Shown here: in pieces, positions 50,527 to 60,273 of the stretch
Numbering within the stretch: the stretch's first letter is position 1
Layout: every line of letters begins with the position of its first letter
Assembly: GCA_900545225.1 (NCBI GenBank)
Contig: UQXZ01000010.1
Coordinates: 1-63,756 of the forward strand
DNA: 63,756 nt
Direction: 5' to 3'
From: an uncultured Eubacteriales bacterium
GTDB lineage: Bacteria; Bacillota; Clostridia; Lachnospirales; Lachnospiraceae
Made by a program: the position numbers and the translations under genes
The notes under the pieces: model-generated
Told to the model about the DNA's origin: nothing
The model's database searches: none
What the model saw: only the letters and a program-made list of their open reading frames with translations

Positions 50527-52254
50527 TTATTCCTCTTCGAATAATTCAGGATGTTTCTTTTTATTTCTGTTTCTCATAATTATTAAGAATACAATTGTGA
50601 TTGCTACACATACAGGAAGTGAAATCCAGATGTTTCTTGTAAATCCGAGAATGACATAACCGATTGCTGAGATTACGGCAACTGTCATAACATAAGGCAT
50701 CTGTGTATTTACATGATTGATGTGATTGCACTTCGCCCCGGCCGAGGCCATGATGGTGGTATCGGAAATAGGTGAGCAATGGTCACCACAAACAGCACCT
50801 GCCATACATGCTGACATTGAAATAATCATAAGGTTAGGATCAGTATCCTGGAATGATGCAACTACGATTGGAATAAGAATTCCGAATGTTCCCCAGCTTG
50901 TACCTGTTGCAAATGCAAGGAATACAGCAATAACAAATATTATTACAGGGAGGAAGTTAACAAATTCTGAAGCTGAACCACTGATGATAGAAGCAACGAA
51001 TTCCTTTGCTCCTAAACTGTCTGTCATAGCCTTGATAGACCATGCAAATGTAAGGATAAGAATTGGTGGAATCATTGAAGAGAATCCCTTAGGTATACAT
51101 TCCATGAATTCCTTAAATGAAACTACTCTTCTTGCCATATAGTAACCAAGAGTGATAAGAAGAGCAAATATAGAACCTACACCAAGTCCTACGGAAGCAT
51201 CACTGGCAGAAAATGCTGTAACAAAGTCACTGCCTTCAAATATTCCACCACTCCAAAGCATTCCTACAACGCAGCATCCGATTAATGAGAAGATAGGAAC
51301 AAGCATGTCTGAGACACCGCCCTTTGAAGAAATCTCTTCATCTGTTTCATCATAATCTCTGTCTTCTGTTGTATAGAGGTCACCCTTTTTGATTGCATTT
51401 AATTCATGGCGGAGCATTGAGCCGTAATCAGCCTTAAGTGCTACTACCATAAACATAAATACGATTGTGAGAAGAGCGTATAAGTTGTAAGGAATTGTGC
51501 TTACAAATAATGCAATACCGCTCTCTTCTCCAGGTACGAAACCTGAAACCGCTGCTGCCCATGATGAGATAGGAGCAATGATACAAATTGGTGCTGCAGT
51601 AGCATCAATAAGATAAGATAACTTAGATCTTGATACCTTATGAGAATCTGTAACAGGTCTCATAACACTACCAACTGTAAGACAGTTGAAGTAGTCATCG
51701 ATGAAGATAAGGATTCCTAAGCCGATTGTAGAAATCTGAGCACCCTTTCTGCCCCTTATCTTCTTAAGTGCCCATTTACCAAATGCCGCTGAACCACCGG
51801 CTCTGTTCATAAGGGACACTATAATTCCTAAAACTACAAGGAATACTAAAATACCAACATTATATGGATCAGAAAGAACTGATACTATACCCTCCGAATA
51901 AACATGGACCACCATGTCCTGGAAATTAAATCCTGCATATAATAAACCGCCTACAATAATTCCCACAAACAGAGAACTGTAAACTTCCTTGGTAACAAGA
52001 GCCAGACCAATGGCTACAATAGGTGGAACTAATGCCCAGAATGTATTTGTTACAGTTTCTGAGTTAGTTGTACAGGCAGCAATAATCATAAGAACAACTA
52101 TGGCTGCTATGGCAATAGCTCCTCCTATCATTCTGCCATTTTTACTTTTTCTTTCAAGAGACTGACTTTCGTTGAGAGCTTCTTCGTAAGCACTGTCGAA
52201 CTCTTTGTCAACGCTGCTCTTGTTTTTTTCATCTTCCGTATTATTTAAGCCCAA
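50527..52254 (-). CDS. Na+/H+ antiporter, NhaC family
   Basis: A 575-residue membrane protein with a charged N-terminal 40 residues and about 12 helices. NhaC-type signatures include IFIDDYFNCLTVGSVMRPV, ISSWAAAVSGFVPGEE and CGDHCSPISDTTIMAS. Family members exchange Na+ for H+, or amino acids such as malate/lactate or Met in some subgroups. The charged loop after residue 290 (DRDYDETDEE) is cytoplasmic. Lies 120 bp downstream of a MocR regulator on the same strand. Confidence 0.92.
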   Translation of the reverse strand: MGLNNTEDEKNKSSVDKEFDSAYEEALNESQSLERKSKNGRMIGGAIAIAAIVVLMIIAACTTNSETVTNTFWALVPPIVAIGLALVTKEVYSSLFVGIIVGGLLYAGFNFQDMVVHVYSEGIVSVLSDPYNVGILVFLVVLGIIVSLMNRAGGSAAFGKWALKKIRGRKGAQISTIGLGILIFIDDYFNCLTVGSVMRPVTDSHKVSRSKLSYLIDATAAPICIIAPISSWAAAVSGFVPGEESGIALFVSTIPYNLYALLTIVFMFMVVALKADYGSMLRHELNAIKKGDLYTTEDRDYDETDEEISSKGGVSDMLVPIFSLIGCCVVGMLWSGGIFEGSDFVTAFSASDASVGLGVGSIFALLITLGYYMARRVVSFKEFMECIPKGFSSMIPPILILTFAWSIKAMTDSLGAKEFVASIISGSASEFVNFLPVIIFVIAVFLAFATGTSWGTFGILIPIVVASFQDTDPNLMIISMSACMAGAVCGDHCSPISDTTIMASAGAKCNHINHVNTQMPYVMTVAVISAIGYVILGFTRNIWISLPVCVAITIVFLIIMRNRNKKKHPELFEEE

Positions 52255-52374
52255 ATATACTCTCCTTTAATGAAATAAACACCGTCTAATTACAAAACAA
52301 ACTAAAGTTACATACACATAACAATTAAAATCATTTTAATATATTATTTATACTTTTACAAAGAAATTTTATAT

Positions 52375-53772
52375 TTACTCAAATACTCTTTCTATACGCT
52401 TAATTACGTCATCAATTCGCTCAGGATTGATACCTGCGTAGTTAATAACAAGAGTCATACTTTTATCCGAGTCCGTATCATCCTTTATGTAGTCTGCGTA
52501 TGTTAAAATGTGAAGATCATTTTCAAGACACTTTTCATTAATCTCTTCCTCAGATAAATCTGTTTTTACTTTTAATAAAAAGTGAGTTCCTGAATGATGC
52601 TCTACAATCTCAGATATTTCCCCAATGGATGACTCCCTGATTGCATTAATAATCTGAACTCGCAATTTCTTATAGTAATTCTTTATTCTGTTAATATGTC
52701 TTTCGAAATATCCTCCTGAAATAAATCTTGCAAGAGCATACTGCTCGAAACTGGATACAGTACATGAATAGAAACTCATGGTTTCCTTATATCTTTCAAG
52801 GATATCAACAGGCAGAACCATGTAGCTGATTCTCAGAGAAGGAACCATTGTCTTTGAAAATGTATTCATATATATAACTTTATTGTTTACATCTTCAGTA
52901 TATATAGGAGCTATGTATTTACCCTTATATCGGAATTCACTGTCATAATCATCTTCAATTATGTATCTGTTGTCAGATTCATATGCCCATTCCATAAGCT
53001 CAAGTCTTCTCTTAATAGGCATAACAATACCTGTTGGGAAATGATTAGACGGTGACACATGTACTATATCAGTGGCACTCTTCTTTAATTCATCAACAAT
53101 AAGTCCGCTCTCATCAATAGGAATGAAGTTATATGGGTTACCATAGGCCGTACATATTGTTGAGAGCTTGTCGAAACTGGATTCCTCAAATCCAAATGTA
53201 CTCTTTCTACCAAACAACTGAATAAGACGACTGTATAAGTACTCTGTTCCGGCACCGATGATTACCTGTGATGGAGAAACTGTCATTCCTCTGTTTTTAT
53301 GAAGATAATCTGCTATGGCCTCTCGAAGTTCATATATTCCGTTATATGGAATTGTCTTAAATAATGTATCACTGTTGTCATAGAGAGCCTGTCTTAACAT
53401 CTGATTCCATATGGAGATTGGAAATAATTTAAGACTTATTCTGTTGGCCATAAAATCCGCAAAATATTCATGCTCCGGCTCTTCTTTTGTTACTTCATTT
53501 TTTTCCTGATTTTTTTTGATAAAATCTTCAGGCAGTTCCTGAACAAAATATCCGACTCTTTCCTTCGCAACAATATATCCTTCAGTAATAAGCTGTTCAT
53601 AAGCATTTGCAACCGTAATAAGTCCGATACTTAAATGGTTTGCAAGCGCTCTTTTTGATGGCAGCTGCTCGTTACTCTTTATTTTTCCTGAGATTATATC
53701 GTCTCTTATACACTGATATAAATAATCATACTTTGGCAGTTTGCCTGATTTGTTTAAATCGTAAGTGAGCAT
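52375..53772 (-). CDS. MocR/PdxR-family regulator
   Basis: A 465-residue fusion of an N-terminal GntR winged helix (about 10-78, LPSKRALANHLSIGLITVANAYEQL) and a class I aminotransferase-like domain with the PLP lysine in NTFSKTMVPSLRISYM and the DDYDSEFRY motif. MocR proteins sense PLP or amine/aldimine compounds and regulate adjacent genes. No pdxST or GABA genes lie nearby; the immediate downstream gene is NhaC, which may be its target. Confidence 0.94.
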   Translation of the reverse strand: MLTYDLNKSGKLPKYDYLYQCIRDDIISGKIKSNEQLPSKRALANHLSIGLITVANAYEQLITEGYIVAKERVGYFVQELPEDFIKKNQEKNEVTKEEPEHEYFADFMANRISLKLFPISIWNQMLRQALYDNSDTLFKTIPYNGIYELREAIADYLHKNRGMTVSPSQVIIGAGTEYLYSRLIQLFGRKSTFGFEESSFDKLSTICTAYGNPYNFIPIDESGLIVDELKKSATDIVHVSPSNHFPTGIVMPIKRRLELMEWAYESDNRYIIEDDYDSEFRYKGKYIAPIYTEDVNNKVIYMNTFSKTMVPSLRISYMVLPVDILERYKETMSFYSCTVSSFEQYALARFISGGYFERHINRIKNYYKKLRVQIINAIRESSIGEISEIVEHHSGTHFLLKVKTDLSEEEINEKCLENDLHILTYADYIKDDTDSDKSMTLVINYAGINPERIDDVIKRIERVFE

Positions 53773-53879
53773 ATATATAACCTTTCTATGTTATTTTTAA
53801 AATAAATTAGCATGTCATTTTATTTAAAACTCTGATATTCATCTCCGACTTTAATAAAAGCACAATGTAATTATACTCC

Positions 53880-53926
53880 AATAAACAGACAAATAGAGGC
53901 TTTACGCCTCTATTTGTCTGTTTATT
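53880..53926 (-). terminator. Terminator after the hisC-queH-zinc-ribbon operon
   Basis: A 21-bp perfect stem (53880-53900 with 53906-53926) and loop TTTAC. Confidence 0.9.
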
Positions 53927-53944
53927 TAAATGCTGTTTACAGTG

Positions 53945-54379
53945 TCACTGATACTGCTTTTTTCCTGAATTAACTCTGAATTCAATTCTGCAGTTAGGAC
54001 ATTTAACCTGTAATAAGCCTTTCCCCTTAGGAATTCTTATTTTCTGTCCACAATTAGGACATTTAACAACCTTATTAATCTTCTTGTCGTTATGGATATC
54101 CTTTCTGTTGTTCCAGTTTCTTTTCATACCGCTGATAAGGTTTAAGTATGCCTGATTTTCAGTATGTCTTGCAGAAATATTTCTTGAAAGAGCCCTGGAA
54201 TATGCATAAATAAACAAAATAATTGCGATTATACTTAACACTAATCCAAAAATACCTAAATGAAATATTCTAAATACAATTGAAGCCACAAGGATTATAA
54301 GTCCGACAATTGTTAAAAATCTGGACAATGAATCAAATCCGTTTCTTCCATTGTTATATCCATTAGTATTATATCTCAT
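53945..54379 (-). CDS. Membrane protein with C-terminal zinc ribbon
   Basis: A 144-residue protein with two predicted helices (about 19-39 and 43-63) and a hydrophilic linker. A C-terminal zinc ribbon has CPNCGQKI and CPNCRIEF at about 108-134. Function is unknown; small membrane zinc-ribbon proteins occur in many Firmicutes. It is the last gene of the hisC-queH unit, 51 bp after queH. Confidence 0.75.
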   Translation of the reverse strand: MRYNTNGYNNGRNGFDSLSRFLTIVGLIILVASIVFRIFHLGIFGLVLSIIAIILFIYAYSRALSRNISARHTENQAYLNLISGMKRNWNNRKDIHNDKKINKVVKCPNCGQKIRIPKGKGLLQVKCPNCRIEFRVNSGKKQYQ

Positions 54380-54430
54380 AATATTATCCTCTTATTAAAT
54401 ATAATTTTAATGAAATCGTAAGCTGTTTTT

Positions 54431-55087
54431 CTATTTTGAATTCATGCTCTCTCTTCTGAGTTCGCTTTCAGCTTTAGAAAATACACAACCGCAATAATCC
54501 TGACGATATAAATTATATTCTTTAGACAGTTCTGTAGAACATTTAAATCCGTTTTTCTTTTTGAAATCGGAATTAAGAAATACGCTACCTGCTTTCGCTG
54601 CTTCTTCCTCACCAATCTGATTGAGAAGCTTTGTATTCTTCATAGGGCTTATTGTAAGAGTTGTTGTGAAATAGTCCATGTTAAGCTCTTTTGCAAGGCT
54701 GGCTGCTTCCTTTAATCTCATTCGGAAGCATACCTCACATCTGTCTCCGCCCTCGGGACATTTTTCCATTCCTCTTACAGCCTCAAAAAACATTTTATCA
54801 TCATATCCCCCATCAATAAATGAAACGGGATATTTTGTTTTATATTCGCTGATAAATCTCTTCTGTTCTTCAGCTCTTCTCATATATTCATCACGTTCTG
54901 TGATATTTGGATTATAGTAAAATACCGTAATTTTAAAATAATTCGAAAGATATGAGATACAGTAGCTGGAACATGGAGCACAACAGCTATGGAGAAGCAA
55001 TGTGGGAACAGATGCACCTGATTCAACAGATTTCACTATAGTATCAAGCTTCTTCTCTAATTCTTTCTGATAATTAACGTTGTCCAT
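54431..55087 (-). CDS. queH: Epoxyqueuosine reductase QueH
   Basis: A 218-residue protein of the QueH (DUF208) family, which reduces epoxyqueuosine to queuosine in tRNA. HSCCAPCSSYC holds the Cys pair, with a later CPEGGDRCEVCFRMRL and DYCGCVFS giving the other conserved Cys that bind an iron-sulfur cluster and metal. Also SPMKN conserved. It lies 33 bp after the hisC gene, and no other queuosine gene is nearby. Confidence 0.93.
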   Translation of the reverse strand: MDNVNYQKELEKKLDTIVKSVESGASVPTLLLHSCCAPCSSYCISYLSNYFKITVFYYNPNITERDEYMRRAEEQKRFISEYKTKYPVSFIDGGYDDKMFFEAVRGMEKCPEGGDRCEVCFRMRLKEAASLAKELNMDYFTTTLTISPMKNTKLLNQIGEEEAAKAGSVFLNSDFKKKNGFKCSTELSKEYNLYRQDYCGCVFSKAESELRRESMNSK

Positions 55088-55120
55088 ATGTTACCACATT
55101 CCTGTTACCAAATTTCAAAA

Positions 55121-56188
55121 TTATGAATTGATGATGGAATCAATTACCTCAAGGAATTGCATCATCTCTTCCTCAGTACCTATTGTAATTCTAAGGTAGT
55201 TATCTATTCTTGGTTTCTTGAAATATCTTACATAAATATTTCTCTTCTTAAGTTCTTCAAATATGAATTCAGCAGACTTTTCTCCGTGCTTTGCAAAAAT
55301 GAAGTTAGCTGAAGAAGGAAGAATCTCAAAACCTCTGCTCTCAAGTTCTCTTGTAATGTCTTCTCTTGTATATATAATCTTTGCCACAGTTTCTCTGAAG
55401 TATGACTCATCTTCAATAGACTCGCTTGCACAGATAAGTGTAGGTGCATTGATTGTATATGAATTGATTGAGAACTTAACATCAAGCATTGCTGAAATAA
55501 GTTCTTTACTTCCCAATGCATAACCTAAACGAAGACCTGCAAGAGATCTTGATTTAGAGAATGTTCTTGTAACAAGAACATTCTCGTATTTATCAATAAG
55601 ACTGATTGCTGAATCACCACCGAAGTCAATATATGCCTCATCAACTATTACAACAACATCACTGTTGTTTTTTATAATAGTTTCAATATCATCTAATGAC
55701 ATTACAATACCTGTAGGCGCATTAGGATTGGCAATTACTATACCGCCACATTCCCTGTTGTAGTCTGCAACATTTATAGTGAAATCTTCACTTAAAGGAA
55801 TTTCCTCATATGGGATTCTGTAAACGTCAGCCCAGACTTTATAAAATGAGTATGTGATATCAGGAAAGATAATAGGTTTATCGAAGTTAAAGAATGTTAA
55901 AAATGCTGTAGCAAGTACATCATCAGAGCCAACACCAACAAAAACATTTTCCTTGTTTACGCCATGATATTCAGCAAGACTTTCAACAATGTCAGTTGCA
56001 TCCGGATCAGGATATTTTCTGAGTATGTCTCCGTTCATATCTGATAAGTCCTTAAGAGCATTAACTACTCCAAGGGCAGGTGTGTATGGGTTCTCATTAG
56101 TGTTAAGCTTAATTATATTCTCACCCTTCGGCTGTTCTCCGGGCACATATGGCTCAACCCTTCTTATATTGTCTTTCCAATTATCCAT
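55121..56188 (-). CDS. hisC: Histidinol-phosphate aminotransferase
   Basis: A 355-residue class I/II aminotransferase. KLNTNENPYTPA at the N-terminus, NPNAPTG, DEAYIDFGG and the PLP lysine in RTFSKSRSLAGLRLGYA are hallmark HisC motifs. It converts imidazole-acetol phosphate to histidinol phosphate with glutamate. No other his gene is in the window; some HisC proteins also act on aromatic amino acids. Confidence 0.9.
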   Translation of the reverse strand: MDNWKDNIRRVEPYVPGEQPKGENIIKLNTNENPYTPALGVVNALKDLSDMNGDILRKYPDPDATDIVESLAEYHGVNKENVFVGVGSDDVLATAFLTFFNFDKPIIFPDITYSFYKVWADVYRIPYEEIPLSEDFTINVADYNRECGGIVIANPNAPTGIVMSLDDIETIIKNNSDVVVIVDEAYIDFGGDSAISLIDKYENVLVTRTFSKSRSLAGLRLGYALGSKELISAMLDVKFSINSYTINAPTLICASESIEDESYFRETVAKIIYTREDITRELESRGFEILPSSANFIFAKHGEKSAEFIFEELKKRNIYVRYFKKPRIDNYLRITIGTEEEMMQFLEVIDSIINS

Positions 56189-56245
56189 TTAAATTCAATT
56201 ATCCTCTGTTTATAAAATCCGATTGAAAATATACCTTATCGTACT

Positions 56246-56283
56246 GTACGGTTTAACAATCTGATAAGACCACTAAACCGTAC
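56246..56283. other. Inverted repeat upstream of hisC
   Basis: GTACGGTTTA (56246-56255) and TAAACCGTAC (56274-56283) form a perfect 10-bp dyad in the gap before hisC. It could be an operator or second hairpin. Confidence 0.45.
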
Positions 56284-56316
56284 TGCACTAATGTTAGTTT
56301 TTTAAAGTTTTTCAGT

Positions 56317-56357
56317 AAGCCTGATTAATAACACAAAACTGCTTATTAGCCAGGCTT
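56317..56357 (-). terminator. Terminator after the aspartate-type aminotransferase
   Basis: AAGCCTG-AT-TAATAA pairs with TTATTA-GC-CAGGCTT. On the minus strand it is followed by ACTGAAAAACTTT. Confidence 0.6.
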
Positions 56358-56372
56358 GCTTATAAAGTAAAA

Positions 56373-57566
56373 TTATTTTGTAAGACCGTAGAACTCTGCA
56401 AGCTTCTTGAATGCAGGAAGTGATCTTTCAATTGTGTCATATGATACACAGTATGCAATTCTTACATAGCCCTTTCCACCGAAATCGCTACATGGAACTA
56501 CCAAAATGTTATATTCTCTTGCCTTGTCTGTGAATTCTCTTTCATCCTCTGTAGGAGTCTTCATGAAAAGATAGAATGCACCGTCAGGCTTTACACATTC
56601 AAAGCCGTACTCTGTAAGTGCGTTATATAATGCTAATCTGTTCTTGTTGTAAACTTCAACATCAACTTCGGCGTCGATATTTTCCTTAACAACCTTCTGC
56701 ATAATAGCTGGAGCATTAACGAATCCCATGATTCTTGTTGCTACGCCACATGCAGCCTTAACTGTCTCAGAATCTGCAAGCTCATCAGGAATTACAAGGT
56801 AACCGATTCTTTCACCAGGAAGTGATAATGACTTACTGTATGAGTAGCTTACTACTGTATTGTCATAGTACTTTGTGATGTAAGGTACTTCGATATCACC
56901 GTAAACTAATTCTCTGTATGGCTCATCTGATATGATAATAATCTCATGACCGTATTTTGCTGATTCTTCTCTTAAGCAGTCAGCAATTTCCTTGATAACA
57001 CTTTCAGGATATACAACACCTGTTGGATTGTTAGGAGTATTAAGGATAAGAACCTTTGTCTTTTCGTTGATTGCTGCTCTGAGAGCCTCAACGTCAGGCA
57101 TAAATGTCTTAGGGTCTGATAATACTTCTACTAATACACCATCGTAGTTAGTTACATAGTTTCTGTACTCACTGAAGAATGGTGAAAATGTAATAACTTC
57201 GTCTCCAGGATTAAGGAGAACCTTGAACATTACATTCATACCGCCTGCAGCACCTACAGTCATAACGATGTTTGAACCGTTGAAGTTTGTACCAAATCTT
57301 CTGTTGATTGAATCTGCAACTGTTTCTCTAACATCTGGGAAACCTGCATTAAGCATGTATCCGTGAAGCTGAACTGAATCTGTTGTATCTACTATTTTCT
57401 TAATGGACTCGTTAACAGATGCAGGTGCCGGAACGTTAGGGTTACCGAGTGTGAAGTCATAAACATTTTCTCTGCCAACCTTCTCTGCAAGCTTAGTTGC
57501 AAGTCCGTAACATTCTCTGATAGCTGATCTCTGATTAAGCTGATCCTGCATTTTATTTGAAATCAT
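56373..57566 (-). CDS. PLP-dependent aminotransferase, class I
   Basis: A 397-residue aminotransferase: YDFTLGNPNVPAP, MTVGAAGGMNVM, LNTPNNPTGVVYP, ISDEPYRELVYG and the PLP lysine in YSYSKSLSLPGERIGY. It is closest to the aspartate/aromatic transaminase fold; the amino donor is not predictable. A separate transcript from hisC, with a long AT-rich upstream region. Confidence 0.93.
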   Translation of the reverse strand: MISNKMQDQLNQRSAIRECYGLATKLAEKVGRENVYDFTLGNPNVPAPASVNESIKKIVDTTDSVQLHGYMLNAGFPDVRETVADSINRRFGTNFNGSNIVMTVGAAGGMNVMFKVLLNPGDEVITFSPFFSEYRNYVTNYDGVLVEVLSDPKTFMPDVEALRAAINEKTKVLILNTPNNPTGVVYPESVIKEIADCLREESAKYGHEIIIISDEPYRELVYGDIEVPYITKYYDNTVVSYSYSKSLSLPGERIGYLVIPDELADSETVKAACGVATRIMGFVNAPAIMQKVVKENIDAEVDVEVYNKNRLALYNALTEYGFECVKPDGAFYLFMKTPTEDEREFTDKAREYNILVVPCSDFGGKGYVRIAYCVSYDTIERSLPAFKKLAEFYGLTK

Positions 57567-57962
57567 ATTCTACACCTCTTCTGTCTAACTGCATTAATAT
57601 GGATCTCTACGTAAAATCTCATACAAAATATATTTGCGTTTCAATGTGCCGCTTCTATATACAATCGAACGATTCCTTGAAATTCATACAATGTGATAAT
57701 AAAAATTAATATATTCTCAATATACTACGATATATATTACTACTTTTTTTCATAAATACCATTAAATAATAATTAAAAATTGGGTATTCCCAAAATAATA
57801 TCCATTTTTTTGCCATTATTATTAATATTCTTCGTAATTTTTGATAAATGTCATAATTTGTTCACAATAATTTTCATTACTTCATTTGCAAATATTACAT
57901 TTTAAATATTTTAATTTTAAATTATGAGCTTTAACTAATATCTTTATTACATTGAATAAATT
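57567..57962. other. AT-rich gene-free stretch
   Basis: This 396-bp interval lies between an aminotransferase start and the RNase H stop. It is very AT-rich with only TTGGG-TATT-CCCAA (57780-57793) as clear structure; I see no ORF or RNA gene. It probably contains the aminotransferase promoter. Confidence 0.5.
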
Positions 57963-58583
57963 TTATAATATTCCAGCAGCTTTTTTAGCGAGCATATCTG
58001 CCTCTTCATTTCCATCCACGCCGGTATGGGCACGCACCTTTTTAAATATGATATTTATTTTTTTAGATGCCTTATCAATAAACTCTTTATATTTTTTAGT
58101 TCCCGGCTTATTTGTTTTCCAGTCACCTGTTGCCCATGATTTAATTCCCATATAGTCAAAATAAACAACCAGTGTGTCTAATCCCATATCAATGGCCATG
58201 TCAATTGCCGCCATGGAACCCTTTATTTCACCTGCGACATTTCTCATGTCTGCATATTCAGGCTCTGAACCGCTGCCGGAAAATATTGTCTTCTTACCGT
58301 TTACACTTATATATCCGCCATAGCTATACACATTTGTTTTTATATTGTAGGAACCGTCCACAAATGCAACAGGTGTCTTATTATCTATTTCTGCTGACTC
58401 ATTATGATTTCCATTGATTTCCTCATAATCGTCTGATTTACCCATATATTCATTGGCTTCATCAAGCGTCTTAAAACTTTTGTAAATCGCTCCGGGATAT
58501 CCGTATACCTGAGATTTACACTCTTCCCAGGTATTATATATTCCGGGCTTTTTGCCATTTTTTACCACATAAAATTTACCCAA
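57963..58583 (-). CDS. rnhA: Ribonuclease H with N-terminal viroplasmin-like domain
   Basis: A 206-residue RNase HI. The N-terminal hybrid-binding (viroplasmin/caulimovirus) domain is GKFYVVKNGKKPGIYNTW, with GYPGAIYKSF; then a linker and the catalytic domain with AFVDGSYN, EIKGSMAAIDM, VYFDYMGIKSW and AHTGVDGNEEADMLAKK, where the Asp/Glu residues coordinate Mg. The start is a TTG at 58583, with AGG six bases upstream and a match to the usual protein start; an ATG at 58643 would add residues foreign to the family. Confidence 0.92.
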   Translation of the reverse strand: MGKFYVVKNGKKPGIYNTWEECKSQVYGYPGAIYKSFKTLDEANEYMGKSDDYEEINGNHNESAEIDNKTPVAFVDGSYNIKTNVYSYGGYISVNGKKTIFSGSGSEPEYADMRNVAGEIKGSMAAIDMAIDMGLDTLVVYFDYMGIKSWATGDWKTNKPGTKKYKEFIDKASKKINIIFKKVRAHTGVDGNEEADMLAKKAAGIL

Positions 58584-58772
58584 AATATACCTACTCTTTC
58601 CATGCAATCTCAGACTGCAATATTCTTTTGTATGTTTTATCACATTTTTAACAGAACATACAAAATTACAAACAAAACATTAAAAACCGCTAAATAATAA
58701 TCTCTTAAGGCGGTCAGTAAAACATTAATCTAAGCTTTTACAATTAGTAAAAATTTTAAATATATTAAACAA

Positions 58773-58809
58773 AAACATTATAGGTATGTATTACACACCT
58801 ATAATGTTT
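58773..58809 (-). terminator. Terminator after hom
   Basis: AAACATTATAGGT pairs with ACCTATAATGTTT (13 bp), just downstream of homoserine dehydrogenase. Confidence 0.75.
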
Positions 58810-58819
58810 AAAAATTTAT

Positions 58820-60100
58820 TTACTTAACTCTGATAATACTTGAAATTTCCTTAACTGAATCAAGCTCTTTAATAGCCTTAACTGATGCCATAAATTTATT
58901 TTCTTCAACTGTGTCAGTGATGAATACAAGATCTGCTACACCGTCTCTTGCATTCTTCTGAACTACCTTCTTAACACTTACACCATTTTCAGCCATATCT
59001 CCTGCAATAAGAGCAAGAACACCAGGCTTGTCATCAACAACTGTCTTAAGGAAGAACTTGCTTTCAACATTGTCGATAGGCATAATTTCATAATTGTTGT
59101 AGTAATCTACAGGTACTCTGTTTGTACAGTTATTCATGATATTTCTCATTACATCAAGAACATCACCAAGAACTGCACTTGCTGTAGGAAGGTCACCTGC
59201 GCCTCTGCCCATGAACATTGCAGCATCAAGAGCATCACCTAATACATATACAGCGTTAAATGAATCACGAACGCTTGCAAGTGGGTGCTTCTCGTCAATA
59301 AGTAGTGGATGAACTCTCGCTTCAATCTTGCCATCTGTCATCTTAGATGTGCCAACAAGCTTGATAACATAACCGAAATCCTTAGCATAGCTGATATCAT
59401 CGCTTGTAATCTTGCTGATACCTTCTTTGTAAACATCATCAAGAGTTACATTTGTATGGAAGATAAGCTGTGAAATGATTGCTACCTTTCTTGCAGCATC
59501 AATACCTTCAACATCAGCTGTAGGATCAGCCTCTGCATAACCTAACTCTGTGGCATCTGCAAGTGCCTTTTCGTAGCTTAAGCCCTCTTCGCTCATCTTT
59601 GTTAAGATGTAGTTAGTTGTTCCATTTACAATACCCATTACTTCTGTAATGTTGTCACCATCCATATTCTGCATGATAGGACGGATAATAGGAATTGCAC
59701 CTGCAACAGCAGCTTCAAACTGAACGTCTAATCCCTTTTCCTGAGCCTTTTCAAAGATTTCTTCACCGTGCTCAGCAATTAAATCCTTGTTAGCTGTTAC
59801 TACGTTCTTACCTGCCTCTAAAGCTTCTAAGATTCTCTCTCTTGCAAGAGTTGTTCCACCCATAAGCTCGATAACAATCTGAATTTCATGGTCGTTTATA
59901 ATCTCATTCCAGTCAGTTGTCATAACTGATGGGTCGATACCCTCTCTCTTCTTGCTTGCATCTCTTACAAGTACTTTCTTAATGTTGAGCTTAGCGCCAA
60001 CTCTCTTTTCTATTTCTTCACTCATTGTTTCCTGAAGTCTGTAAAGACCGCCACCTACAGTACCTGCTCCGATGAGTGCTGCATTTATAACTGTGCTCAT
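58820..60100 (-). CDS. hom: Homoserine dehydrogenase
   Basis: A 426-residue enzyme reducing aspartate semialdehyde to homoserine, the branch to threonine and methionine. The N-terminal NAD(P) site is LIGAGTVGGGLYRL, then VTANKDLIAEHG, GIVNGTTNYIL and the catalytic DPTADVEGIDAARKVAI. A C-terminal ACT domain (about 350-426) senses threonine in many members. Monocistronic, with no kinase (thrB) nearby. Confidence 0.97.
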   Translation of the reverse strand: MSTVINAALIGAGTVGGGLYRLQETMSEEIEKRVGAKLNIKKVLVRDASKKREGIDPSVMTTDWNEIINDHEIQIVIELMGGTTLARERILEALEAGKNVVTANKDLIAEHGEEIFEKAQEKGLDVQFEAAVAGAIPIIRPIMQNMDGDNITEVMGIVNGTTNYILTKMSEEGLSYEKALADATELGYAEADPTADVEGIDAARKVAIISQLIFHTNVTLDDVYKEGISKITSDDISYAKDFGYVIKLVGTSKMTDGKIEARVHPLLIDEKHPLASVRDSFNAVYVLGDALDAAMFMGRGAGDLPTASAVLGDVLDVMRNIMNNCTNRVPVDYYNNYEIMPIDNVESKFFLKTVVDDKPGVLALIAGDMAENGVSVKKVVQKNARDGVADLVFITDTVEENKFMASVKAIKELDSVKEISSIIRVK

Positions 60101-60273
60101 TTATCCTCCTAAACTTTAAGTGTAAATGTACCTTTAATTAAAAATAAATGATAATAAAATCTTTTTTATTATACATTATATGGACATTTTCACAAAATAA
60201 ATCTTTTATTCGCAATATTGCCTGTGTTAATAATGTTTCCGGTTTCAATGAATGAAATCTTATTACTCAGGCA

